Part shown: positions 1 to 6,573 of the stretch, piece after piece
How the letters are laid out: each line of letters opens with the position of its first letter
How positions within the stretch are numbered: the stretch's first letter is position 1
Program-made: the position numbers and the translations under genes
The notes under the pieces: generated by a model
Told to the model about the DNA's origin: nothing
Seen by the model: the letters and a program-made list of their open reading frames with translations, nothing else
Databases searched by the model: none
Origin: Vibrio orientalis CIP 102891 = ATCC 33934
GTDB taxonomy: Bacteria > Pseudomonadota > Gammaproteobacteria > Enterobacterales > Vibrionaceae
Assembly: GCF_000176235.1 (NCBI RefSeq)
Contig: NZ_ACZV01000004.1
Coordinates: 620,001-684,000 of the forward strand
Direction of reading: 5' to 3'
DNA length: 64,000 nt

Positions 1-108
1 GGTGTGAACGATGCGACCACACAACTAAACTTGAACACCGTAAACACTAAACGTAACACACACCAAAAATGCCAAGCGTGGTTAAACACTCTTAAATGAT
101 TGTTATAA
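1..108 (-). repeat. attC (VCR-like) integron recombination site, cut by the window edge
   Basis: Read on the minus strand, directly after the YaaC-like stop codon, the sequence begins with a TTATAACAA box. It continues with the CACGCTTGGCATTTTTGG block and a GTGTTTA-rich stretch, which is the layout of Vibrio superintegron attC sites. The same CGCTTGGCATTTTT block recurs in the site at 1284-1396. The R' end lies beyond position 1, so the site is incomplete here. The array probably continues to the left. Confidence 0.75.
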
Positions 109-113
109 AATCA

Positions 114-1268
114 TTACACCAGGCTTTGCATAGATCCTGGTTGTGCTGTGCTATGCACTTTCCCCGTAATTCGATCAAGCATAAGTAAAGGTATTACCTC
201 TTCAAAAGTTGTTAAATAATACTCAATAAGGGAGCCTATATTATCGTATGATCCTGCTTTAATTTCATGCCAAACATCAGGAGTATAACGAACTAATATA
301 CTTAAACCATACAACAAGAAAAAATGCCTAACAACGACATCATTCACTTGCCCAAACATTGGAGACACAAACATTGAACCAGTAAAACTTGATTTATAAT
401 GCTCAATTTCAGACCACCATAGCTGGCCCTTTTCATGGGTTAAAGTGCCCGTATAAATAGCGCCTTCTGAGCTACATTCATTCGAAGTGACGCTGATGTT
501 ATTCAAGGGGATTTTGGTACTCAAAATAAGCTCTAAGTTAATTGGGTTGTCCAAATTTTCATATATGTCGACATATGTAAAACTACGCTTTGGAACATCC
601 CAATTAAATAGGCCCAACTCCATATTTTGAGTGCGGATTTCTTCCTCATATCGACTATTTTCCGAAGAGTGTCCAATATGCAGACAACAAGAAGACTCTT
701 GTATAAACGAATAAAGTACGGGCTCAAGTTCAGGAATGAATTGGAATAACTCCTTTATCGAAATACTTGGACTACTTTTCAAGTCAGAGTCGTCTTTTGC
801 ACGCTTGTCCGCAGACCACACTTTAGGAGCTAAGCCTAAGTGTTTAGCATACGAATAAAAATGTCCGCCCTTCAAACCATAGATACGATAATCTAGCGGA
901 TTTTCGATGCCCTTGAGCCAAATGGCTAAACCATGCCCCTGCTCCGTATGTTTTTGAACAGACGCCAAATCACTTTGATTAGAAGAACTAGAAACTTGTT
1001 CAGCAATTGTTAGTTGTAACAAAGCATAGTATCGAGATAGAACCCAAGAGTTTAGAGATGTTGGTTTTTCCTGCCAATATCCAAGAGCGGAATCAACCGC
1101 CGAAGCTAAGCCTACAGATTTTCGCGCAATTATTTCTTCTGTTAATGTGTGGCCAAGCCTGTTGCATTTATCTTTAATAAGGTTTTTACAAACTTCTACA
1201 CTTGCTAATTGTTTCAACCTAAGCCAAACGAGCTTGTTTGGATCATTTGCTATAATTGGATTTCCCAT
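114..1268 (-). CDS. YaaC-like protein in an integron cassette
   Basis: This cassette gene encodes about 384 residues. The chosen ATG at 1268 has an AGGGGAG ribosome site six bases upstream. A longer reading to 1346 would run back into the preceding attC site and is unlikely. The N-terminal region (W-L-R-L-K-Q-L-A-S-V-E) and the C-terminal region around RYTPDVW followed by a PLLMLDRI stretch resemble my recollection of the YaaC protein family, whose function is unknown. There is no signal peptide or membrane helix, so it should be cytoplasmic. The gene is A+T-rich compared with the chromosomal genes to its right. The flanking attC sites show it is a mobile cassette. Chromosomal integron cassettes often carry phage-defence genes, so a defence role is possible but is only an inference. 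The family call was made by eye. Confidence 0.5.
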   Translation of the reverse strand: MGNPIIANDPNKLVWLRLKQLASVEVCKNLIKDKCNRLGHTLTEEIIARKSVGLASAVDSALGYWQEKPTSLNSWVLSRYYALLQLTIAEQVSSSSNQSDLASVQKHTEQGHGLAIWLKGIENPLDYRIYGLKGGHFYSYAKHLGLAPKVWSADKRAKDDSDLKSSPSISIKELFQFIPELEPVLYSFIQESSCCLHIGHSSENSRYEEEIRTQNMELGLFNWDVPKRSFTYVDIYENLDNPINLELILSTKIPLNNISVTSNECSSEGAIYTGTLTHEKGQLWWSEIEHYKSSFTGSMFVSPMFGQVNDVVVRHFFLLYGLSILVRYTPDVWHEIKAGSYDNIGSLIEYYLTTFEEVIPLLMLDRITGKVHSTAQPGSMQSLV

Positions 1269-1283
1269 AACTCCCCTTTGGTT

Positions 1284-1396
1284 TAATAACGTCCAATTAA
1301 GGTGTGTCGAAGCTTCAGTACTAAGCCTTAAACACAAATTCAACACATAGTAAAAATGCCAAGCGTTGTGAAATTACTCTCTTACGTACGTTGCTT
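1284..1396 (-). repeat. attC (VCR-like) site between two cassettes
   Basis: On the minus strand the site runs from an AGCAACG box (R'') through CAACGCTTGGCATTTTT to an R' end reading GGACGTTATTA. The outer boxes share AACGT in inverted orientation, so the bottom strand can fold as in other attC sites. The site overlaps the last codons of the membrane-protein gene upstream and ends about 16 bases before the YaaC-like start codon. This is the usual tight packing of cassettes. Confidence 0.8.
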
Positions 1397-2077
1397 AATA
1401 ACAAACTGACGAGCAGTAATTTTGTCGAAAGACCTGATTCTTGCTAGGACCTTCTTAGTATTACCAATCGTGCTCTCACCACTCGCAATCATAGACATGA
1501 AATATAAAGTTCTTTGCCACAGCTTAAAGTGTGAAGTACTAACTTTAGAAACTACTGGCAACATAGCCTGAAATGCACCAAGATCAATTTTCACGTGATT
1601 CCGTATATGGTTACAAACTGATTCGGTTTCACACTCTTGTACAACGGTACTCAATGTATTGATAACCTTCCCATTAAACTCAGACTCAAAGTCGTAAAAT
1701 TTAAACTTTTCAGGGTCACCTTTAAACGTTTTAAAGTCTGAGTTTAGTTCGATACATCGACTCAAAATCTGTTCGTTTCGTAGTAAGTCAACGATGAAAA
1801 ATCTCAGGTAAGAACGTGAACGCCTTTCATTCTCTAAAATACTACGTTGATGCCTGTTGTGATCTATATAACTGAATATTAAGTATACAAAGAGAAGCTC
1901 TGCAACTACCCCAATAATCTCGGGGAACAAGCTACCGACTACAAAATCTTTGTAGAAAGTTTCATTATGGATCGATAAAGCTTCAAAAAAGAGGGCTATT
2001 GCCAAAGCTAATAGGCCAATTACTATTAGAACTCGTTTATCCTTTGCAAAAGCTATAATTTTGCTAATTTTAGTCAA
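1382..2077 (-). CDS. two-helix membrane protein of unknown function in an integron cassette
   Basis: The 231-residue product has two predicted membrane helices, at about residues 15-32 and 52-70. They are followed by a charged stretch (NRHQRSILENERRSRS) and a mostly helical cytoplasmic domain of about 150 residues. The start is TTG at 2077, supported by AGGAG seven bases upstream; no ATG fits. The stop codon lies inside the following attC site, as is common in cassettes. I do not recognise the family. A pair of N-terminal helices with a soluble C-terminal domain also occurs in membrane effectors of defence systems, but no diagnostic motif is visible. The gene is A+T-rich. It is the cassette closest to where attI would be expected, yet no integrase follows. 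Confidence 0.6.
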   Translation of the reverse strand: MTKISKIIAFAKDKRVLIVIGLLALAIALFFEALSIHNETFYKDFVVGSLFPEIIGVVAELLFVYLIFSYIDHNRHQRSILENERRSRSYLRFFIVDLLRNEQILSRCIELNSDFKTFKGDPEKFKFYDFESEFNGKVINTLSTVVQECETESVCNHIRNHVKIDLGAFQAMLPVVSKVSTSHFKLWQRTLYFMSMIASGESTIGNTKKVLARIRSFDKITARQFVIKQRT

Positions 2078-2091
2078 TTTTTGCTCCTAGA

Positions 2092-2112
2092 ACATAACGC
2101 CAATTACGCGGT
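2092..2112 (-). other. cassette junction half-site (R'-like), right boundary of the integron segment
   Basis: On the minus strand the sequence reads GCGTAATTGGCGTTATGTT. It matches the last bases of the complete attC site at 1284 (TTAATTGGACGTTAT) and ends with a GTTAT core. The CGCTTGGCATTTTT half that a full attC should have is missing further upstream. It is therefore either attI, an attC remnant, or a non-classical genomic insertion point. The cassette gene starts 15 bases downstream. Confidence 0.5.
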
Positions 2113-2249
2113 AATAAGTCCTTCTAATCGCAAGCATGCTAATCTATATGTCTTGCTAAAACCACATTAAGCTACTGAATAATTGAAAGATTTATGATTC
2201 ACTTCAGAATTTTAAGTGCACTTTGTTTAATAGTGTGTGAGTGAGCATG

Positions 2250-2270
2250 AAAAAACCGCCCTTTTGAGCG
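2250..2270 (-). terminator. intrinsic terminator
   Basis: On the minus strand CGCTC and GGGCG pair around an AAAA loop and are followed by G and six T residues. It lies eight bases after the stop codon of the small gene at 2278-2433. Confidence 0.7.
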
Positions 2271-2277
2271 TTTTCTT

Positions 2278-2433
2278 TTAGCGTCTGAGTTTGGTTTTCC
2301 TGCATTTTCGAGTCGTGGTGGCTTTCACAACTCGGCCACCTCTTAATGTGTAACCCCTTCTTGAGTTGGCCATTTTGTTTGCGGCCTTTGCACTTACAGC
2401 ATCGTCTAGCCATAGCGCGCACAAAAACAGCAC
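2278..2433 (-). CDS. possible small exported basic protein (start uncertain, may be decayed)
   Basis: This frame reads a hydrophobic segment (LILVLFLCALWL), then DDAVSA-KA, which looks like a signal peptidase site. A strongly basic tail of about 35 residues follows, ending KTKLRR. The stop codon lies eight bases before a good intrinsic terminator, which supports this frame over a longer overlapping frame that runs through the hairpin. The problem is the start. No ATG exists between the upstream in-frame stop and the hydrophobic segment. GTG at 2433 is possible but has no clear ribosome site, and it would leave a short signal peptide. It could use a rare start such as ATT at about 2439, or the 5' end may be damaged. 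I recognise no family. Confidence 0.42.
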   Translation of the reverse strand: MLFLCALWLDDAVSAKAANKMANSRRGYTLRGGRVVKATTTRKCRKTKLRR

Positions 2434-2585
2434 TAGAATTAGATCAGAACGACGTAAGGAAGTAGTTTAGAAGCAGAGGTATTGGTTGAACGGCACGACT
2501 AAAACTGCTGGAGCGAACACCATTTAGTTAGATGCTTTTATGTAGGAGAATGGAATAAGTTTGTGCGCTGTATCTTTTGGAATCT

Positions 2586-2623
2586 ATATCCCAAATCCAC
2601 TTTGGATTGTGGACTTGGGATAT
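2586..2623. repeat. long inverted repeat (hairpin) downstream of the exported-protein gene
   Basis: Arms at 2586-2600 and 2609-2623 pair over 14 of 15 positions around an eight-base loop. Neither strand has a T-run after it, so it is not a classical intrinsic terminator. It could be a 3' mRNA stabilising hairpin for the gene ending at 2642. Confidence 0.6.
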
Positions 2624-2628
2624 ATTGA

Positions 2629-2641
2629 GTGACACTGTCAC
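2629..2641. repeat. 13-base palindrome at a stop codon
   Basis: GTGACA and TGTCAC flank a single C, immediately after the stop codon of the gene at 2642-3055. It could bind a dimeric protein or form the base of a 3' structure together with the neighbouring hairpin. I cannot assign a function. Confidence 0.4.
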
Positions 2642-3055
2642 CTACTTCAGCACTTCTTTTACTGGTGCCAACTGCCAATCGTTATAGGCATATGATCTCG
2701 CGCCTGCCATGTATCTTAGATTCAGGTTTCGATTCTTCAATAGAATCTCCACGAATAGAGTGTTTTCGCTGCGGTTAATTGGCGTGAAGGCTAAGACCGA
2801 ATCATGACAAGTACGGATGAATTCTAGTGGAGTTCCGTTCGCTAGAATGCTGACGTTTGCGCTATCCGTGAAATATTCATTTTGACCACACTCTACACCC
2901 GCCAAAGATAACTTAAGTTGCTTACCACTTAAGACACTCAATGTTGGTAGTGCGATTGATTCAGCCAATACAGCTTGAGTTTGAGCAGATACTGAGATTG
3001 GCGCAGCTAAAACTAAGGCAGCAAGTGCCAGTGTTTTGCACTTATTAGTAACCAT
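2642..3055 (-). CDS. small exported protein of unknown function
   Basis: The chosen start at 3055 gives 137 residues. It begins MVTNKCKTLALAALVLAAP and has a clear signal peptide ending near VSAQT. AGGAAT lies upstream of this ATG, whereas an in-frame extension to 3094 would bury the signal. The mature part has two cysteines (in GVECGQ and RTCHDS) that could form a disulphide in the periplasm. It ends with an aromatic-rich segment. I recognise no family. It stands alone, with about 490 bases between its start and the yoaH stop, so it probably has its own promoter. Two inverted repeats follow its stop codon. Confidence 0.65.
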   Translation of the reverse strand: MVTNKCKTLALAALVLAAPISVSAQTQAVLAESIALPTLSVLSGKQLKLSLAGVECGQNEYFTDSANVSILANGTPLEFIRTCHDSVLAFTPINRSENTLFVEILLKNRNLNLRYMAGARSYAYNDWQLAPVKEVLK

Positions 3056-3501
3056 GTCTATTCCTAACCCTGGATTATGAAAACGAATAATCAATAGGTT
3101 AGCACATCAATCCCACCATGTTCAGGTGACACTTCTTAGTTTTGAAGATTTTCTAATTACGACTTCGATAAACGATTCCGGTATCGCTCATTTTTGTTAC
3201 GCCATAACCACGCAGAGTATTACACTGGCTGACAGTAAGTGCTCACACCGAAAACTTACAGGCATGTAATTAAATTACAAATCAACTTTCAGGGTTATTC
3301 TTGGTAGTGTTTTGTGCTTTTGTAAGTTATTGATAAGTGGTTATTTAGTGGTAGTGATTGGTTGTTTTGATCTGACTTTCAGTTTTATTACAAATGAATG
3401 TTTTACTGGTTTTGAGTGGCGTTAGGAAGGTAGCGGCTGTGACGCTACAGAACAGTGCGCTATTTTGTACTGTTATAGTGCGCGTTAAAATTTAGGCATA
3501 A
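3056..3501. other. gene-free stretch, probable promoter region
   Basis: No convincing coding frame is present on either strand. The stretch is A+T-rich and should hold the promoter of the exported-protein gene to its left. Beyond the terminator at its right end I see no recognisable operator, RNA gene or repeat. Confidence 0.4.
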
Positions 3502-3527
3502 AAAAAGAGCAGTACCCTGCTCTTTTT
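3502..3527. terminator. bidirectional intrinsic terminator after yoaH
   Basis: AAAAAGAGCAG and CTGCTCTTTTT pair perfectly around a TACC loop. On the minus strand it lies 17 bases after the yoaH/vxrE stop codon. Confidence 0.85.
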
Positions 3528-3543
3528 AATGTTTTGAGTTCAG

Positions 3544-3690
3544 TTATTGTTTTGCAGCTTCAGCTCTAATTTGCTCCGCAACAACTTTGATTGCTTGGGC
3601 TGTGCTCATGCCCTCTGCCATGAGCTGCTGGATGCGCTCTACGGCTTTCTGTTGTTCTTTGTGTGAGAGTGGCGGTAAATCGTCAAACAT
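3544..3690 (-). CDS. yoaH: UPF0181 (YoaH) family small protein, last vxr gene
   Basis: The gene encodes only 48 residues, beginning [20 protein letters not shown]. It matches the E. coli YoaH pattern, including the QKAVERIQ, LMAxGMS and QAIxxVAE stretches. The function of UPF0181 is unknown; the protein is small, helical and cytoplasmic. Its position after the barrel gene matches my recollection that V. cholerae VxrE is a UPF0181 protein, but that link was not checked. The AGGAG ribosome site sits inside the 3' arm of a perfect terminator hairpin (3691-3717). Expression may therefore depend on read-through and on unfolding of that hairpin. Confidence 0.85.
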   Translation of the reverse strand: MFDDLPPLSHKEQQKAVERIQQLMAEGMSTAQAIKVVAEQIRAEAAKQ

Positions 3691-3717
3691 AAAAAAGGCT
3701 CCTAACTATTAGGAGCC
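3691..3717 (-). terminator. intrinsic terminator that overlaps the yoaH ribosome binding site
   Basis: On the minus strand GGCTCCTAA and TTAGGAGCC pair perfectly around TAG. Six T residues follow, and then directly the yoaH ATG. The TAGGAG in the second arm is also the yoaH ribosome binding site. The element ends the upstream vxr transcript and could mask translation of yoaH in read-through RNA. Confidence 0.85.
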
Positions 3718-3766
3718 GACTATATTACGAATTGTGCGATTAGGCTAGTATCACCTACCCCGTTGC

Positions 3767-4975
3767 TTAGTAACTGGTTAAGAAGTTAACGTAAGCACCC
3801 ATTGAGTTTTCATTGGTGTAGCTTGCACCGATATCTAGTTGGAACAGATTTAACGGTGACAAACCAATACCTGCGGTAACGGTGTCATCTAAGTCATCAT
3901 AGGCAAGGTTACGTTTCCAACCTGCGCGTAGTTTTAATTGACGCATAATGTCAATTTCACCACCAACACGAAGCATCTGGGTATTATCATCAAAATTAGT
4001 GTAGCGCTCTTCTTCATTAAGATCGTAATCAACACTAATTGTTGCGTAGTCTGCAACTAGGCCAACCCCCACTGTGTAGAGTGGACGCATTTGGTATGCG
4101 TAAGATACAGGATCAAACGTGCGGCTTTGTGAACCATCAATACTTGATGTAACGGTTGAGCCTGCAAGCTCAATAGTTTGTATATCACGTGAGATAAGGT
4201 TTGTTGCAGAGAACCCGACACGAAACGGTCCATGGAACCATAAGAAACCTGCGTCCATATTGAACATGGTTTCGCCTGTACCATTGTCACGTACATCTTT
4301 GATGTCGTAATTGTTTAGATTTGCTGAATAGACATAGGTATAAATTCGTTGGATCTTAGGTGTAATACCGAACGATATATGCTGTCCAAGGAAAGTTTGA
4401 TACTTGGCGAGTGAGATACCAACTTCAGTTACCCCTACACCGACAGCGTTAACTGCGCTTAACTCTGCATTGATAGCTGGGTTTAGAGCTGGATCAATAC
4501 CACTGTTCGCACCGTCATAAATATCGGTTTGTGCGAAAGATTCTGCGTAGGCTTTACCGAAAACGTTCGCTGCTATATAGCGGTTTGGGATAGCAAAAGC
4601 GACGACACCACCAAACTCAAGTTTAGCGATATCGCCATTTAGCGCATCTAAAGTACCTTCGAGTTCAGAAACATTCGAATAATCCCCACCGATCGCCTGA
4701 TCAATTAGACCCGCAGCTTTATCGAGATCGTCAACCATCATATGCTCATCGCTATATGACAAACCGAAGCTTGGAGTGATCATGCCAACATCGTCGTTAC
4801 GACGGTAAATTGCAGTCAGTGCTGGGTTGTAAAAAGGAGCGGTTAGAAAGTTTGCTGAAACAACGCCAACACCACCCATTGCATCGCCACGGGCTTCGAT
4901 CGCATAGTTTGCCGCAGACGCGGATGACGCAGCAAACATGATAGACAGCGATAAGAGTTTTAATTTATTTTCCAT
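3767..4975 (-). CDS. vxrD: TraF-like (TraF_2 family) outer-membrane barrel protein, VxrD-like
   Basis: The 402-residue protein starts with a signal peptide ending ASSASA-AN. The segment NYAIEARGDAMGGVGVV with YNPAL that follows is typical of the family annotated as conjugal transfer protein TraF (TraF_2), which resembles FadL-type barrels. Alternating hydrophobic strands run to a C-terminus ending NFLTSY, consistent with an outer-membrane beta barrel. Despite the family name there is no conjugation locus here. The gene follows vxrC by about 60 bases and belongs to the Vxr operon, so VxrB control is likely. The vxrD name rests on gene order as I remember it from V. cholerae. A terminator follows at 3691-3717. 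Confidence 0.75.
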   Translation of the reverse strand: MENKLKLLSLSIMFAASSASAANYAIEARGDAMGGVGVVSANFLTAPFYNPALTAIYRRNDDVGMITPSFGLSYSDEHMMVDDLDKAAGLIDQAIGGDYSNVSELEGTLDALNGDIAKLEFGGVVAFAIPNRYIAANVFGKAYAESFAQTDIYDGANSGIDPALNPAINAELSAVNAVGVGVTEVGISLAKYQTFLGQHISFGITPKIQRIYTYVYSANLNNYDIKDVRDNGTGETMFNMDAGFLWFHGPFRVGFSATNLISRDIQTIELAGSTVTSSIDGSQSRTFDPVSYAYQMRPLYTVGVGLVADYATISVDYDLNEEERYTNFDDNTQMLRVGGEIDIMRQLKLRAGWKRNLAYDDLDDTVTAGIGLSPLNLFQLDIGASYTNENSMGAYVNFLTSY

Positions 4976-5035
4976 ATCGGTATAAACTTTTTCTATTCCA
5001 TGTGTTTATATCGACATATTGTGAATTAACTTGAG

Positions 5036-5914
5036 CTATTCATCCACTGAAACATCATACGTTTTACTAATTATTTGTGATTGCTCTACAATAATTGGCC
5101 CTTGCCAGCGTTGATGTTTCATTGAAACGGCAAGAACGTACCGTCCAGGCTCAACGGGGATATTACCTAATGAGGTCGGATAGTCGGAATCGTAGCTCTC
5201 ACCCCACACTTGGCTATAGGTACCATCGACATAATCGTATATTTCGGTATCTAGCTTAGGAAGTGGGCAATGCCGGTTTAAGAGTGCATTCTTTTCTATT
5301 TTCCACTGCGCTTTGGCGTTCCAGCGAACAGATACTTTCGCCTTAGGCTCTCCTAGTAACAACCACGAACTCCACGAGGTCTCATCCGTTGCGGTGATAT
5401 CGACACGATAAAGGCCCATTTTTACACGGCTGTTCAAGTTGTAGCGCTTAATATATCGAGTGAACTTGCTTTCACCTTCATTCGACAATTGAGTGAGCGT
5501 CGTATCGGTAGATAGCACCTTTGACACCCAACGTGTTAAAGAGATTTCTTTGAGTTCTTTGCTCGCACCGACTTCAACGATTGCACGGTAAGAATCCCTA
5601 CCCGGGCTTTGGATCTCAGTACGACGAATAACGACGCTGTTTATCCAGTCAGGGAGAGATTTGTTATCAAGCCCCTTGCCGCAGTCAACTTCAAGAGATT
5701 GTAGAAAAAGGTCGTTGAGGTGCGGGATAAGACTTTCATTTTTCTCAAGTTGCCACACTTCGACCAACGAGGTGAACATGCCCGGCAAATCGCCATCAAG
5801 CAGGTGCTTGTGCGCTTGAGTTAAAGGTGAGTTACTTTCAAACCACGGAATTTGTGCGGCTGAAAGAGGTGCACTCAATAATAGTGCACCAATTAATGTC
5901 GCTGTTCTAAACAT
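5036..5914 (-). CDS. vxrC: DUF2861 periplasmic protein VxrC
   Basis: The 292-residue product has an N-terminal signal peptide (LIGALLLSAPLSAAQ) and no other membrane helix, so it should be periplasmic. It fits the Vibrio DUF2861 family by context and overall look. It has cysteines in DCGKG and RHCPLP that may pair. Its ATG shares one base with the vxrB stop codon (TAATG), so the two are translationally coupled. The position directly after the VxrAB two-component pair matches the vxrABCDE operon of V. cholerae, which affects biofilm formation and type VI secretion. The biochemical role of VxrC is unknown. Confidence 0.8.
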   Translation of the reverse strand: MFRTATLIGALLLSAPLSAAQIPWFESNSPLTQAHKHLLDGDLPGMFTSLVEVWQLEKNESLIPHLNDLFLQSLEVDCGKGLDNKSLPDWINSVVIRRTEIQSPGRDSYRAIVEVGASKELKEISLTRWVSKVLSTDTTLTQLSNEGESKFTRYIKRYNLNSRVKMGLYRVDITATDETSWSSWLLLGEPKAKVSVRWNAKAQWKIEKNALLNRHCPLPKLDTEIYDYVDGTYSQVWGESYDSDYPTSLGNIPVEPGRYVLAVSMKHQRWQGPIIVEQSQIISKTYDVSVDE

Positions 5915-6573
5915 TAAGCTTTCATTTTATAGCCAACGCCACGTAGCGTCTCGATCTCGAGGCCTGGTAACTTCTGACGTAGCTGTAGTACGTGTGTATC
6001 TACTGTACGTGTTGTTGGGAAGTGGTTGTAGCCCCAAACGTGATCAAGCAGCTCGTCACGTGTGAACACTCGACCTAAGTTACTCGCCAAGAATAGCAGT
6101 AGATCGAACTCAGTACGTGTTAGCGTGATCGCTTCGTCTTTGTATTGAACTTCGCGTGTCGCTTTATCAATAATTAAGTGTTCAGTGGTGACTTTGCTAT
6201 CGTCAATAGCGTCTCCCTCTGGCGCACGAAGTTGCGCTCGAATACGTGCAAACAGTTCCGCCTCAGCGAAAGGTTTGGTTAGGTAATCGTTCGCACCTGC
6301 GTCTAAGCCCATGACTTTGTCTTTTACGGTAACTAAAGCCGTTAAAAGAATGACAGGCACCTCTTTGATATTCTTCCATTCAGGTAAGTGCGTTACTGAA
6401 TCACCATCTGGTAGTTGGCGGTCAAGAATCACTAAGTCTGCCTTGTCCCAGTACTGAGCGACATCAGCGATGGTTTCTGAGTGGAAGCATTCGTATCCCG
6501 CTTGCTCCAAACTCACTAGAAGTCCATCAGCTAAGTTTTTGTCGTCTTCAACAAGAAGCAGTGTCTGTTTCAC
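5914..6573 (-). CDS. vxrB: OmpR-family response regulator VxrB
   Basis: The 219-residue protein has a receiver domain (residues 1-120) with acidic residues in VEDD and phospho-acceptor Asp51 in LVILDRQLPDG, and Lys in TKPF. A winged-helix domain follows at about residues 130-219, ending RGVGYKMKA. The start is GTG at 6573, with TGGAG eight bases upstream. It overlaps the last 26 bases of vxrA, so translation is coupled; a longer frame to 6609 lacks support. VxrB is known in V. cholerae to control peptidoglycan synthesis, type VI secretion, motility and biofilm in response to cell-wall stress. Those outputs are inferred here from orthology. Confidence 0.92.
   Translation of the reverse strand: MKQTLLLVEDDKNLADGLLVSLEQAGYECFHSETIADVAQYWDKADLVILDRQLPDGDSVTHLPEWKNIKEVPVILLTALVTVKDKVMGLDAGANDYLTKPFAEAELFARIRAQLRAPEGDAIDDSKVTTEHLIIDKATREVQYKDEAITLTRTEFDLLLFLASNLGRVFTRDELLDHVWGYNHFPTTRTVDTHVLQLRQKLPGLEIETLRGVGYKMKA

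Noticed and set aside
2204..2422. A 72-residue minus-strand frame overlapping the small basic-protein candidate.
   Set aside because: It reads straight through the terminator hairpin at 2250-2270 and has no family features. The other frame, which stops just before the hairpin, is more likely.
3418..3486. Repeated GTGCGC words around 3455-3485 as a possible regulatory repeat.
   Set aside because: Two copies of a short GC-rich word with unequal surroundings are not enough to support a site.
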